From SZUA-265 sp965651905 (GTDB lineage: Bacteria > Myxococcota_A > Polyangia > Polyangiales > Polyangiaceae), in contig CBFGUG010000017.1 of the NCBI GenBank assembly GCA_965651905.1, positions 1 through 64,000 of the forward strand: 64,000 nt of DNA. The letters run 5' to 3'. Below the pieces are notes generated by a model, which saw only the letters and a program-made list of their open reading frames with translations, was not told the DNA's origin and did not search any database. The position numbers and the translations under genes are program-made. Numbering within the stretch: position 1 is the first letter of the stretch; each line of letters starts with the position of its first letter. Shown one piece after another: positions 42,886-52,074 of the stretch.

Positions 42886-43695
42886 ATGCCTAGGATTTTC
42901 GAGTTGTTGCCATTTGGGCGCAGAGCGTTGGTTGCTTGCGCAACGTTGTTGGCCGTTGGCGCGACGTCGTTCGGGACGACAGCCGTGCCCGTCAAGGGGC
43001 GCCTGAGCGGGCACATGAAGCTGCTGAATCCAGTGTGGGATGAGTTGAGGGATCCCGACGCGCGTTCGTATACGTTTCGCGAGCCCTCTCCCACGGTGAA
43101 GGCGGAGTATCGCAAGCTGTTCCCCTACATCCCCAAGGAAGTTTGTGTCGCGTTGGTGGGCGCCACCGAGCAGCCGAAGATCAAGAAGGTAGAGATGCGG
43201 ATCGGCGGCGGGCGCACCACGCCTGTCACGCTGGTGGTTACACCAGGCACTGAAATCACCTTCAGCAATACGGATCCGTTCCCGCATCGGCTCTATGCCG
43301 AAGGCGTCAAGACTTTTGGTCCAGGAGATACCAAAGCTGGTGGGAATCGCGTTTGGACGGTTCCCGAAGCTGGAGTTTACGAGATTCGCGACGAACTCGT
43401 GCCCAGTCTACGAACCTGGATCGTCGCCGACCCCAAGGTCGCGGCGTTCGGATATCCTGATGTGTCTGGCGCGTTCAGCGTCGACCTGCCCGTCGTCGGC
43501 GAGTTCGAGGTGCAAGTGTACTTTGCTGGTGAACAGATAGGTAAGTCAGCGATGATGAACATCACCAAGCTCAACCAACCCATCGACTTGTCCAAGGCGC
43601 CGATCAAACTCGAGGCCAAACCTCCCAAGAAGCCAGCGAAGGAGGACGAACAGCCAGAGGACACTGGCGCGGCGGACTCGAAGGGGGAGGAGTAA
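42886..43695 (+). CDS. Cupredoxin-fold-like periplasmic protein
   Basis: A 269-residue exported protein (signal region about 10-33, FGRRALVACATLLAVGATSFG). Residues about 100-180 look like a cupredoxin fold: TPVTLVVTPGTEITFSNTDPFPHRLYAEGVKTFGPGD and GVYEIRDELVPSLRTWIVADP. His at NTDPFPH is kept, but the usual CxxHxxM copper loop reads RDELVPSLR, so type-1 copper binding is unlikely. A carboxy-terminal beta segment (FEVQVYFAGEQIGKSAMMNIT) and an acidic/Lys tail (AKPPKKPAKEDEQPE) follow. The next gene starts five bases later, so they form an operon. Confidence 0.8.
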   Translation: MPRIFELLPFGRRALVACATLLAVGATSFGTTAVPVKGRLSGHMKLLNPVWDELRDPDARSYTFREPSPTVKAEYRKLFPYIPKEVCVALVGATEQPKIKKVEMRIGGGRTTPVTLVVTPGTEITFSNTDPFPHRLYAEGVKTFGPGDTKAGGNRVWTVPEAGVYEIRDELVPSLRTWIVADPKVAAFGYPDVSGAFSVDLPVVGEFEVQVYFAGEQIGKSAMMNITKLNQPIDLSKAPIKLEAKPPKKPAKEDEQPEDTGAADSKGEE

Positions 43696-43700
43696 GCGCA

Positions 43701-45338
43701 ATGCTAGCTTCCAGATTCTGGTACGTCTTGCTGTCCATACTGCTGGCTGGAGCGGTCTTTCTGCTCTACCTGGCGCAAAGCATGTACAACCGCGCTGGCA
43801 CCAAAGAAATTGGTGAGCGCCTATCGTCAGACAGCCAGGTGGTCACCTGGTACCTCAAGTCACTCGCGCGTGAGCGGTCTGCGCAGCTGATACAGTTCTC
43901 GTTGAACCGCAAGGTGGTCTCGGCTTTGGCGGAAGCCAGCAAGAAGCCCGACGCACCCCCGAAGAAGCTGCGGTCAGAGGTCGAAGAGGCGCTGAACAAG
44001 CTGGCGGGTAAGGTTCCCGAGGAGTTTTCGTTCGACGCGGTGTTTGCCATCGACATGCACGGGCGGGTGATAGGGCAACATGGGTTCGAACAGTCGCGCG
44101 CTCACCCGGACTTCGAGCTAGGCGGCTACGCGGCGGTTGCCGACGCACTGCACGGCTACATCCGTGACGACGTGTTCGTGTGGGATCGGATGTACATGGC
44201 CGTTGCCCGACCCGTCGAGTTCCAGGCCGGCGAGATGCCCGTTGGGGCTATCTTGGGCTTGCGAATCGTCGACGACAGATTCGCGCGAGACATCGCGGCA
44301 AGAACGGGTGCAGCTGTTGCCTTTTACGAGGGGGGCGAACGAATCGCGTCGGGGGCTCCCGAAGATTTCGACAAGTCGCGTTTGGATGGGATCGTCACTG
44401 ATCTCGAGCTGCTGAGTGAAGACGAGAAGTACGCCGAGGTGGGGCGTAGCTCGGTGCGGCCACTCTCGCCCACTGTCAGCGTGATGTATTCGCGCTTGCC
44501 GGGCGAGGCTTGGACGCGCGGCGCCGGCTACGTCGTTGGGCGCAAGGCTGCAAGCTTGTCCACACCTCTTTCGTTCTTCGGCATGGCGGACGACAAGGAC
44601 AAGAGTGAAGCGAACTTGCTGGTGGTCGTGCTGATCGCGCTCTTGGGTATCGCTGGCGGTATGGTGTTTTCGTTTCTCGAGCACACGCGTCCGTTGCGGC
44701 GTTTCAAGCTCTCGCTCGACGAGTTGGCGTCAGGCAAGACGGATCAGCTGCAGGCGAGCAAAGTTGCGGGCGTTTATCGCAAGCTGGTGACGTTGATCAA
44801 CGACGGTATCGATCATGCGGTGGCTCAGGGTGGCGGGTCACGTCGTGCTGCAGATCTTCAGCAAGTTCTAGGCGATATCCCCGAGCAACCAGCCATGAGC
44901 GCATTCAGCTTCCCCGAACGAGAAGCGGAGCCCAGTCAGCCGCGTGGCGTTCCCGAGGCGCCGCAGAAGACGCTCCCCGAGGCCAAGTCACTGCCGAAGC
45001 CGCCACCGCGCATGAAGCAGACGATGCCCGAGGCGGGAATCGCTTCGCTTCCAGGTAGCTCGGTGATCGAAACGCAGTCAGACGTGTATGCGTCGGATCC
45101 CGGCGGCGCGGTTTCCGGGGAGGACGAGGAAGTGCAGTGGCGGGCGGTATACGCCGACTACATCCGCCTGCGCGGGGAGTGCGGCGAAGCGACGGACATC
45201 GCGTATGAAAAGTTCGAACTGCAACTTCGCAAGAACCGCGACGCCATCTTGACCAAACATGGCGCGGCTCGCGTGAAGTTTGCCGTTCACATCAAAGACG
45301 GAAAAGCGAAGCTCAAGGCGAGTCCGATTCGAAGCTGA
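43701..45338 (+). CDS. MXAN_5187-like membrane signalling protein
   Basis: A 545-residue protein with an N-terminal TM helix (about 5-27), a periplasmic sensor-like domain (about 30-300, with FAIDMHGRVIGQHGF and a Cache-like pattern), a second TM helix (LLVVVLIALLGIAGGMVFSFLE, about 305-327) followed by an HAMP-like LRRFKLSLDELASGKTDQLQ, a Pro/Glu-rich linker, and a C-terminal domain (VYADYIRLRGECGEATDIAYEKFELQLRKNRDAILTKHG) that I recall as the MXAN_5187 C-terminal domain. No kinase or cyclase domain is present. It is coupled to the cupredoxin-like protein, which could be its periplasmic partner. Confidence 0.83.
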   Translation: MLASRFWYVLLSILLAGAVFLLYLAQSMYNRAGTKEIGERLSSDSQVVTWYLKSLARERSAQLIQFSLNRKVVSALAEASKKPDAPPKKLRSEVEEALNKLAGKVPEEFSFDAVFAIDMHGRVIGQHGFEQSRAHPDFELGGYAAVADALHGYIRDDVFVWDRMYMAVARPVEFQAGEMPVGAILGLRIVDDRFARDIAARTGAAVAFYEGGERIASGAPEDFDKSRLDGIVTDLELLSEDEKYAEVGRSSVRPLSPTVSVMYSRLPGEAWTRGAGYVVGRKAASLSTPLSFFGMADDKDKSEANLLVVVLIALLGIAGGMVFSFLEHTRPLRRFKLSLDELASGKTDQLQASKVAGVYRKLVTLINDGIDHAVAQGGGSRRAADLQQVLGDIPEQPAMSAFSFPEREAEPSQPRGVPEAPQKTLPEAKSLPKPPPRMKQTMPEAGIASLPGSSVIETQSDVYASDPGGAVSGEDEEVQWRAVYADYIRLRGECGEATDIAYEKFELQLRKNRDAILTKHGAARVKFAVHIKDGKAKLKASPIRS

Positions 45339-45466
45339 GCGACTGGCCGCCGCGAGGTGGCCCCGGGGTCGCGCCTTCGAGAGGCAGGCGGTGACTGGCT
45401 AGGCGAACGGCCGCCAGTGACGCCGCAGCGTTGACATTCCCGTCATTCCGAACAAAGAGGCACAAC

Positions 45467-46429
45467 ATGTCGGACGCACCCCTGCACAAGGTTTTGATCA
45501 TCGGCTCTGGCCCAGCGGGTTTGACCGCGGCCATCTACGCGGCACGCGCGAATCTCTCACCCGTGTGTGTCGAGGGGTTCAACGCGGGGGGGCTGGTGCC
45601 AGGTGGCCAATTGATGTTCACGACCGACGTCGAGAACTACCCGGGCTTCCCAACTTCGGTGGAAGGCCCCGAGCTGATGTCCAAGTTCAAAGAGCAGGCT
45701 GTCAGGCAGGGCACGACCATCATCGGGGAAGACGTGCAGAAGGTCGATTTGTCGCAGCGTCCGTTCAAAGTGTGGGTGGGTGAGGACGTGAACGAACTGC
45801 ATCTCGCTCAGACGCTGATCATTTCGACGGGAGCGCGGGCGAACTACATCGGGTTGCCATCGGAGGAAGCGCTGAAGAATCGTGGTGTGAGCGCGTGCGC
45901 GGTTTGTGACGGCGCGCTCTACCGTGGCAAGCGAGTTTGCGTCGTGGGCGGTGGTGATACTGCGATGGAAGAAGCAACTTATCTCGCGGGTCTGTGTGAA
46001 CACGTCACGTTGATCCATCGTCGCGACGAGTTTCGTGCGTCCCAGGTGATGCAACGTCGCGTGACGGGCAACCCCAAGATCGAGATCCTGTACAGCCACG
46101 TCGTCACCGATGTGCTCGACCCGGAAAAGGGCGCCGTTGAAGGCGTTCGTGTCAAGAACCTCAAGACCGACGAGACGCGGGAACTCCCAGTCGATGCGAT
46201 GTTCGTCGCCATCGGTCATACGCCCATGACGGATCTATTCACGGGGCAGCTGGAACTGCACGACAACGGCTACATCAAGGTCGAGCCAGGTACGCCGCGA
46301 ACCTCCGTGGAAGGAGTATTTGCTGCAGGGGACGTTGCGGACTGGGTGTACCGCCAAGCCGTCACCGCTGCGGGCACTGGCTGTATGGCGGCGCTCGAGG
46401 CCGAACGATTCTTGGCTGCCCAGGAGTAG
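45467..46429 (+). CDS. trxB: Thioredoxin-disulfide reductase
   Basis: An NADPH-dependent FAD flavoprotein that reduces thioredoxin (320 aa). It has the FAD motif GSGPAGLTAAIYAARA (about 13-28), the redox-active CAVC (Cys144, Cys147), the NADPH motif VVGGGDTAMEEATYL and the C-terminal FAD motif GVFAAGDVADWVYRQAVTAAGTGCMAA. The start at 45467 is supported by AAGAGG six bases upstream; a TTG further upstream at 45431 is less likely. Cytoplasmic; it could feed reducing power to the CNHCP thioredoxin-fold protein and others. Confidence 0.96.
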   Translation: MSDAPLHKVLIIGSGPAGLTAAIYAARANLSPVCVEGFNAGGLVPGGQLMFTTDVENYPGFPTSVEGPELMSKFKEQAVRQGTTIIGEDVQKVDLSQRPFKVWVGEDVNELHLAQTLIISTGARANYIGLPSEEALKNRGVSACAVCDGALYRGKRVCVVGGGDTAMEEATYLAGLCEHVTLIHRRDEFRASQVMQRRVTGNPKIEILYSHVVTDVLDPEKGAVEGVRVKNLKTDETRELPVDAMFVAIGHTPMTDLFTGQLELHDNGYIKVEPGTPRTSVEGVFAAGDVADWVYRQAVTAAGTGCMAALEAERFLAAQE

Positions 46430-46487
46430 CCGCACGCCCAAGTTCTGGGCCGCGGCGATGGCTCGCGTAAGCTGTCAGCGCTGGCTT

Positions 46488-47588
46488 TCAGTTGCGGCGC
46501 TTGGGCACTTCCAGATTCAGATGTCCGAGCACGGCTTGTAGGTCCTCCCAAACTTGGCGTTTGGCGTTCGGCTGCCGCAGCAGATAGGCGGGGTGGAAGG
46601 TGGGCATGACGGGGATCTTGCCCTTGTAGAGCCGCCAGTTGCCGCGCAGGCGCGTGATCCCGACACTGAGCCCGAGCAGGCCTTCGACCGCCGTACCCCC
46701 TAGCGCGACGATCACTCTGGGCTGAATGAGCTCGAGCTGTCGTTCGAGGTAACCGACGCAGCCGCTCATTTCTGCAGGCGTGGGTTTGCGGTTGTTGGGC
46801 GGACGGCACTTGACGACGTTGCACACGTACACGTCCTCGCGAGGTAGACCCATGGCAGCGATCATCTTGTCGAGCAATTGGCCAGCCTTGCCGACGAAGG
46901 GAAGACCCTGCGCGTCCTCGTCGGCGCCTGGTCCCTCACCGATGAAAACTACGCCAGATGATCCGCTGCCGCGGGCGAACACGGTGTTGGTTCGGGATTC
47001 GTGTAGAGAGCAAGCGGTGCAGCCGCGTACCTGTTCTTGCAGTTGAGTCAGCTGCTGTTGTGCGTCGCCGCTGAGTTGGATTAGGGGGAGGGTGACTTTG
47101 GGTGCCGCGCTCGCTGAGGCCGCCGTTGTCGTGGGCTCGGCTGCCCGTGGCGGTTCGGTCCCTTGCCGAGTCGAAACGGGTTGGGGACGGCTATCCGCTA
47201 CTGATACGGGTTGCAGGGTAACGACGGGGTCTAGCTCGCGTCGCGGGATCGCGGCTGGTCCCGCCTCGCGCTCTGGAGTTACACCCGCGGGCTCGGCCGA
47301 CGACGGGGAGACAGTGGACTCGGCCCCGCGCACGACTGGAACTTCGTTCGGGGCGGCGTCGACGCTTGGCGCCTCCGCGCCGTCTTCGTCGAAACTGACG
47401 TCGTCTGCGTCGCTCGGCAGAACGTCGGGTTGATACTGGCGATACTGCTCGCGGCGGGTTTGTAGCCACTCAGCCGTCGTGGGGAGCAGGCCACTCGCGC
47501 CACAACTCGCGGCCCATTCAGCGTGACCGCGCAGCGCCTGTGTGAGCCACAACAGCTCTTCGTGGGCCCATGCTGCGTCGTCACTCAT
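46488..47588 (-). CDS. Family 4 (Fe-S) uracil-DNA glycosylase with long N-terminal extension
   Basis: It removes uracil from DNA in base-excision repair. The last 200 residues contain four cysteines for an Fe-S cluster (GCTACSLHESR, NVVKCRPPNNR, GCVGY), the active-site motif GEGPGADEDAQGLPFVGKAGQLLDKM and the C-terminal HPAYLLR. The first 165 residues are a helical segment (WAHEELLWLTQALRGHAEWAASCG) and an acidic/Pro-rich linker that typical family 4 enzymes lack. The start at 47588 has AGGG seven bases upstream. Convergent with trxB. Confidence 0.93.
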   Translation of the reverse strand: MSDDAAWAHEELLWLTQALRGHAEWAASCGASGLLPTTAEWLQTRREQYRQYQPDVLPSDADDVSFDEDGAEAPSVDAAPNEVPVVRGAESTVSPSSAEPAGVTPEREAGPAAIPRRELDPVVTLQPVSVADSRPQPVSTRQGTEPPRAAEPTTTAASASAAPKVTLPLIQLSGDAQQQLTQLQEQVRGCTACSLHESRTNTVFARGSGSSGVVFIGEGPGADEDAQGLPFVGKAGQLLDKMIAAMGLPREDVYVCNVVKCRPPNNRKPTPAEMSGCVGYLERQLELIQPRVIVALGGTAVEGLLGLSVGITRLRGNWRLYKGKIPVMPTFHPAYLLRQPNAKRQVWEDLQAVLGHLNLEVPKRRN

Positions 47589-47621
47589 CTCGCGAGCCCT
47601 CGAACCGTTCGCACCGTCCGC

Positions 47622-49385
47622 TCAGAACCCCAACATCCAGCCGAGCGTCGGTTGAACGACGAACCCCGACGCTGGGAGCATTACACGACCGTTGAGCTCG
47701 ACGACGGGCCCATGATCGCCGAGATTCAAGAACGCACCGATCCCCGCCGTGACGAACGTGGTGCCGAGCTTCTTGTAAGCGGTGATAGGCGAGACCAGAC
47801 AGAACTCCTGTCCCGCGCCGCAGTACTGTCGGTACGCCTCGGAGTTGTCTGCGGCAAACTCGCGAACGGCCAGCTCCTTCTTGGCGTCCACTTGGCCCAT
47901 GCCCGCACCGAGGAGTCCGAACAGTCGCAACCCCGGACCCATGCCTGAGAACCAGTACTTGCCGCGCACGCCGATGTGCAGCAGATCAGCGAATCCGCTG
48001 TCTGGGGCGCCGCCGAACGCCGCGCCGAGGCGGCCCTCGACGGCAATCTTGTCAGTGAAGAAACGTTCATAACTGGCCAGAACACGGATCGTGCTGGGCG
48101 CGAGTGATGAACCGATGCGGCCGCTTTGCGTAGGGTCATACGTGGGACTCATCGGATCGTGAGTCATGCTGACGGCGGGAACGGCGTACACCTCTTCGCC
48201 CGCGTAGCAGGTAAAGTCACTGCCTGCGGCGGGGTTGCACACTGCGTCTCCAGAGATTTGCGCCAAATCGATCCCGAAGTGGAGCCCCACGAAGTTCACG
48301 GGTTGGTCGCCCGCGGCGCCACCGTCGCCGTCCCCCCAGTCACCGTCCTCGTACCTGCAGAGAAAGTCGACGCAGGTGCCGCCGCTACAGTCTTCGTCTA
48401 CTTCACACGATGGTGGGGATTCACACGTTCCGTCCATACACGCTAGGTCCGACTGGCAGTCGCGGCTGCTGCGGCAGGCGTCGCCCCAACCGCCGCTCCC
48501 ACCGCCGCCGCCCTTGGTGGTTCCGGGGCAAGCGGGCGTGCCGCGCATCTCTTCGGGACAGTCGGCGGGATCCATGCAGCGTTCGGGGGCTTCCTCGCCC
48601 GGGTACGCGGGGGGAGGCGCTGCGGTGCTCGGTACGGTCGCCACCTGAATCGGTGCGTTTTCGCTGCCGAGGTTGTCGATGGTCTCACCCTTCGACCCCA
48701 TCGCTTTCACGTACCAAGAAAGGTTGCCCTGATTGCCCGTTGCCGAACACGGAATCGTACCGAGCCAGGAGTCCCCGCCTTTGCCCATGTTCACTTGGCT
48801 CCAGCTCGGCGCGCCGAACTCCTTGTAGTAGAGGGTCGCTCGGGTGGCGGGGCGGTCCGTCGTGCAAGAAACGGGGATGGGACGCCGCGTTTCCACCTCC
48901 ACTACTTCAGGCGTGCACAACATGCCGCCCGTCGGGACCTCCGTGGGCCCGCCGCCTCCAGTCTCTTCCAGGATCACTTCACCGCCCCCAGGGTCCGCCA
49001 CTTCGCCGCCCGTGGTCTCGGCGTATAGCTCGCGGAGTTCGTCGGTAGCCAGGTCTCGATCGAGCTCCTGGTTTGGGTCGAGTGTCAGGGCTTCGGCAAA
49101 CGCCGCTGCAGCTCCGTCGAGATCCTGGTTACCCGCACCGCGCACGATGCCGATGTACATCCACGCACGAGCCTTGACGGAGGCCGAGCAGCGGTTGCCA
49201 CACGCCTTCAAGGTTCCTTTCAAGAGACCTTCCGCCTTCTCGAAGTTCGTCGACAAATAGTGCACGTTGATCGCTTCGTCGATCTTGGCGTTGGCCGATT
49301 TATCCAGCGGTGCCGCCGAAGCGTTGGAGGCGAACAACGCCAGCGAGAGAATGCAGATTGGCCCAAATAAAGTCTTTAGATTCAC
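47622..49385 (-). CDS. Outer-membrane beta-barrel protein with TPR-like and Cys-rich regions
   Basis: A long protein with a signal peptide (LKTLFGPICILSLALFASNASA). Residues about 25-110 are TPR-like (NFEKAEGLLKGTLKACG ... ARAWMYIGIVRGAGNQDLDGAAAAFAEALTLDPNQ). Then a PEGA/Ig-like beta part (CTTDRPATRATLYYKEFGAPSW), a Cys-rich EGF-like block (GDACRSSRDCQSDLACMDGTC ... CEVDEDCSGGTCVDFLC) and a C-terminal barrel of about 200 residues. Start 49385 (GTG) is chosen for the signal peptide; an ATG at 49433 is also in frame. It follows the OmpA-like gene by some 70 bp on the same strand. Confidence 0.85.
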   Translation of the reverse strand: MNLKTLFGPICILSLALFASNASAAPLDKSANAKIDEAINVHYLSTNFEKAEGLLKGTLKACGNRCSASVKARAWMYIGIVRGAGNQDLDGAAAAFAEALTLDPNQELDRDLATDELRELYAETTGGEVADPGGGEVILEETGGGGPTEVPTGGMLCTPEVVEVETRRPIPVSCTTDRPATRATLYYKEFGAPSWSQVNMGKGGDSWLGTIPCSATGNQGNLSWYVKAMGSKGETIDNLGSENAPIQVATVPSTAAPPPAYPGEEAPERCMDPADCPEEMRGTPACPGTTKGGGGGSGGWGDACRSSRDCQSDLACMDGTCESPPSCEVDEDCSGGTCVDFLCRYEDGDWGDGDGGAAGDQPVNFVGLHFGIDLAQISGDAVCNPAAGSDFTCYAGEEVYAVPAVSMTHDPMSPTYDPTQSGRIGSSLAPSTIRVLASYERFFTDKIAVEGRLGAAFGGAPDSGFADLLHIGVRGKYWFSGMGPGLRLFGLLGAGMGQVDAKKELAVREFAADNSEAYRQYCGAGQEFCLVSPITAYKKLGTTFVTAGIGAFLNLGDHGPVVELNGRVMLPASGFVVQPTLGWMLGF

Positions 49386-49454
49386 TTTATTGCTTTCCGA
49401 GAAACGTTCACCGGGAGGAAAATCGGCGAACAATTGTAGGCACCGCTGAGGGTG

Positions 49455-50624
49455 TTACTGGCTGGGTGCGACGTTTTCGCAACCTTGCTGCTGACCCTCG
49501 GTGCGCACGAACTGCACGCGACGGTTGAGTGCCTGGTTGGCCTTCGTGTCGTTCGGCACGATGGGCCTTTCGAGACCGTATCCCTTGGACGTCAAACGAT
49601 CGGGCGCGACGCCGCGGGAAACCAGGTACATCTTGACGGCTTGCGCGCGCCGCTCGCTGAGGTCCTGGTTGTAGTCGGCAGTGCCGACGTTGTCAGTGTG
49701 GCCTTGTACCTCGATCTTGACCTTGGGGTTCTTCTGCAAGATGTCGGTCACAGCGTCCAACACTGGGAAGCTGATGTTGCGAATACGCGCTTTGTCGAAC
49801 TCGAAGTGAATCTGCTGGGTGATACGCACTTCGCAGTCGGTGATCATCGCTAGCGCAGGCTTAGCAGGGCACCCCAGCGGTTCTTTGTCTTTGGAACCAA
49901 TTTCGTTCGGACATTGGTCTGTGAGATCGGGCACGCCGTCCTGGTCGTTGTCTAGGTCCGGGCAGCCGTCGTCGTCCTGAAAACCGTCGGGATCTTCGGG
50001 ATCGGTTGGACATTGGTCGATGGCGTCGAGCACCAGGTCGAGGTCGTTGTCGAGTTCAGGGCAGCCGTCCGTGTCGAGGTAGTCGTCACGATCTTCGGGA
50101 TCGAGCGCGCAGTTGTCGAGGTCGTCCGCTATACCGTCGCCGTCCGTGTCGGGCTTGTCGGGGCAGCCGTCCTCATCTTCGAACCCATTGAAATTCTCTG
50201 GGTCGTCTGGACACGCGTCGTCGGGATCGAGGTAGCCATCACCGTCGCGATCGCCCGCTTCGACGAACAGACGATCGGTGCAGTATTGAGGCGGCGAGAG
50301 CTCCAGTGCGGCACGAGCGTTCGGTTCCGCCACCCAGGCGTGGTGCTCGGCTCGGGATACGAAACCTTGAGCCAGCTCGACCTCCGCGAATTCGATGTGG
50401 CTCTTCGCCAAGGCTAATTCGCGGGGCGCGCAGCGAATCGCACCATTGCGTTCGGCTTGTTCGGCCAGTTCCTTCAGCCCCGCGAGCTTGCCCCGCACGG
50501 GCGCAGCGACGCTACACGAGAGCAGCGCGACCACGAGAACCGACAGCCCGGCACAGCGAAACCATCGCCCCGTGCTTCGCTTGCGCTGAGCACCCCGAGG
50601 AGACTTCAGCATCGCATCGTTCAT
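49455..50624 (-). CDS. OmpA-like lipoprotein with thrombospondin type 3 repeats
   Basis: A 389-residue lipoprotein (lipobox VALLSC after about 35 residues). A helical segment (LKELAEQAERNGAIRCAPRELALAKSHIEFAEVEL) is followed by about five Asp-rich thrombospondin type 3 repeats (DRDGDGYLDPDDACPDDPENFNGFED and relatives, about 120-245), which bind calcium. The C-terminal 120 residues are an OmpA peptidoglycan-binding domain (QIHFEFDKARI, VEVQGHTDNVGTADYNQDLSERRAQAVKMYLVSRGV). It overlaps the stop of the upstream gene by one base (TGATG). Confidence 0.93.
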   Translation of the reverse strand: MNDAMLKSPRGAQRKRSTGRWFRCAGLSVLVVALLSCSVAAPVRGKLAGLKELAEQAERNGAIRCAPRELALAKSHIEFAEVELAQGFVSRAEHHAWVAEPNARAALELSPPQYCTDRLFVEAGDRDGDGYLDPDDACPDDPENFNGFEDEDGCPDKPDTDGDGIADDLDNCALDPEDRDDYLDTDGCPELDNDLDLVLDAIDQCPTDPEDPDGFQDDDGCPDLDNDQDGVPDLTDQCPNEIGSKDKEPLGCPAKPALAMITDCEVRITQQIHFEFDKARIRNISFPVLDAVTDILQKNPKVKIEVQGHTDNVGTADYNQDLSERRAQAVKMYLVSRGVAPDRLTSKGYGLERPIVPNDTKANQALNRRVQFVRTEGQQQGCENVAPSQ

Positions 50625-51067
50625 CAGCGACCCGCTCCGCGATGCGCGTCTCGGCTGAGCTTGATGGCCTTGTCTGCGTGTTTGCGGCTCGTCTCAGCGA
50701 AGTTGATGGCGTCGCCGTAGTCCGCTTCGGCAGCCTCGGAGCGCGCCTTTTTGAGATACTCGAGTGCGACGTAATATTCGTAGGCAGCGAGTTGCTCCGC
50801 CCCGAGTTCGCGTGCTTGCTCCACCTTGGAGGCAGCCGAAGACGATTCGACGGCATAGATGGCGTTGCCGCAGCCGAGCAGCGTAAGCCCGACGACGAGC
50901 ACTGGGAGCCCTAGCCGTGATAGGGAACCGGGACGCCGCGGTGCTGTGAGTGTGCTTACACGGGCGTCTGCCCACTCCGAACCTCTACTGGCTGGAAGTA
51001 GCTCCTCTTTCGAGCGGCGGTCGCAAACTCGGTTGTCTAGGGGCATTCGTCGTCCAGCCACGGCCAC
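50624..51067 (-). CDS. Small lipoprotein, DUF4398-like
   Basis: A 147-residue lipoprotein with signal peptide RLGLPVLVVGLTLLGC. The mature part is a helical repeat (SSSAASKVEQARELGAEQLAAYEYYVALEYLKKARSEAAEADYGDAINFAETSRKHADKAIKLSRD), typical of the DUF4398-like proteins that accompany OmpA. GTG at 51067 has GAGG upstream; ATG at 51046 is an alternative. Its stop overlaps the OmpA start (TGATG), so the two are co-translated and likely act together at the outer membrane-peptidoglycan interface. Confidence 0.85.
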   Translation of the reverse strand: MAVAGRRMPLDNRVCDRRSKEELLPASRGSEWADARVSTLTAPRRPGSLSRLGLPVLVVGLTLLGCGNAIYAVESSSAASKVEQARELGAEQLAAYEYYVALEYLKKARSEAAEADYGDAINFAETSRKHADKAIKLSRDAHRGAGR

Positions 51068-51394
51068 CTCGCCTGGTTGCCTGACGGCTGCGCCAGGCTA
51101 GCAGTCGCTTTGCAGCCGAGTCAATCGGCTGGCGAGGGTCGCGGAAACGCCGGAAACCTACAGCCTTACAGGGAAGTTGCTGCGCTCACTGGGCTGAGCA
51201 TTGGTCTCACCGCTTTGGGCGCTGGTGCCCGTGCTCGCCGAGCGAGCCAAAGGAGGTTCACTCGCGCGATCCCGCATTGCTGTGGACGCCGCTTTGCGTT
51301 GACGCACACCAACGCGCGTGCGCTCAGGTTTGCCGGGTGACGGATCGGAGTAGCTCGAACAATTCGTTGTCACTGCCCGAAACGGGCGCTCGCG
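51068..51394. other. Intergenic region, no gene seen
   Basis: The 327 bp lie between the end of lexA and the start of the DUF4398-like/OmpA operon. The open frames here are shadows. The promoter of the operon presumably lies in this stretch, but no clear boxes were recognised. Confidence 0.5.
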
Positions 51395-52042
51395 TCACAG
51401 TCGACGATACACGCCAACCACGGTGCCGAGCAGCATGGTGGGCCTGAAATCCGTGGCTCGCACGAGAATAGGCGCCATGTTCGAGTTCGCTGGTTGGAAG
51501 CGAATGTAGTCGCGCTCTGGGTAGTAGTACTTCACGGTCGCTTCCTCGCCGATCAGCGCTACGACGATCTGTCCGCGCTCAGCCGTGGACTGTTTGCGCA
51601 CGAAAATGTAGTCGCCGTTGAGGATGCCCGCCTCGATCATCGAGTCACCTTGAACGCGCAGTCCGAACACCTCGCGACCGCCGCGCACGAGCATCCGGTC
51701 GACACGCACGGTATCGATCACGTTCTCTTCCGCAAGTAGCGGCAAGCCCGCAGCAACGCGACCCAGGACCTGGACGTCCACCACGTCGTCCGCGTCCTCG
51801 GCGAGCGGAAGAGTCTTGGCTTTGTCAGGTTCGTTAACCAATCGCAGAGCGCGACTCTTCATGTCCTCGCGGCGAAGATAGCCTTTGCGCTCCAATGCAC
51901 GCAGGTGATCGTTGACGCCATTGGTGGAGCGAATCCCCATGTACTCCCCAATTTCTCGCAAGGTGGGCGGATAGCCTCGCTCCTCGATGGATTGGCGGAT
52001 GTAGTCGAGAGTTTGTGCCTGGCGCTTTGTCAATCCCTGCAT
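51395..52042 (-). CDS. lexA: LexA repressor
   Basis: The SOS-response repressor and autoprotease (215 aa). The N-terminal winged HTH (LTKRQAQTLDYIRQSIEERGYPPTLREIGEYMGIRSTNGVNDHLRALERKGYL) and the C-terminal S24 peptidase domain are complete. The self-cleavage site is Ala98-Gly99 (RVAAGLP), the nucleophile Ser134 (GDSMIEAG) and the base Lys171 (ATVKYYY). A candidate SOS box lies 16-32 bases upstream of the ATG, fitting autoregulation. The first gene downstream on the same strand is the DUF4398-like/OmpA operon, some 330 bp away. Confidence 0.97.
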   Translation of the reverse strand: MQGLTKRQAQTLDYIRQSIEERGYPPTLREIGEYMGIRSTNGVNDHLRALERKGYLRREDMKSRALRLVNEPDKAKTLPLAEDADDVVDVQVLGRVAAGLPLLAEENVIDTVRVDRMLVRGGREVFGLRVQGDSMIEAGILNGDYIFVRKQSTAERGQIVVALIGEEATVKYYYPERDYIRFQPANSNMAPILVRATDFRPTMLLGTVVGVYRRL

Positions 52043-52057
52043 TGTGGGCGGAGCTTA

Positions 52058-52074
52058 CTGAACGGGTGTTAGGA
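52058..52074 (-). promoter_or_regulatory. Candidate LexA box upstream of lexA
   Basis: The minus strand reads CCTAACACCCGTTCAGT here. I recall the Myxococcus xanthus LexA box consensus as CTRHAMRYBYGTTCAGS; aligned at GTTCAG the site matches 14 of 17 positions. It ends 16 bases before the lexA ATG. The consensus is from memory, so this is a candidate operator. Confidence 0.5.
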
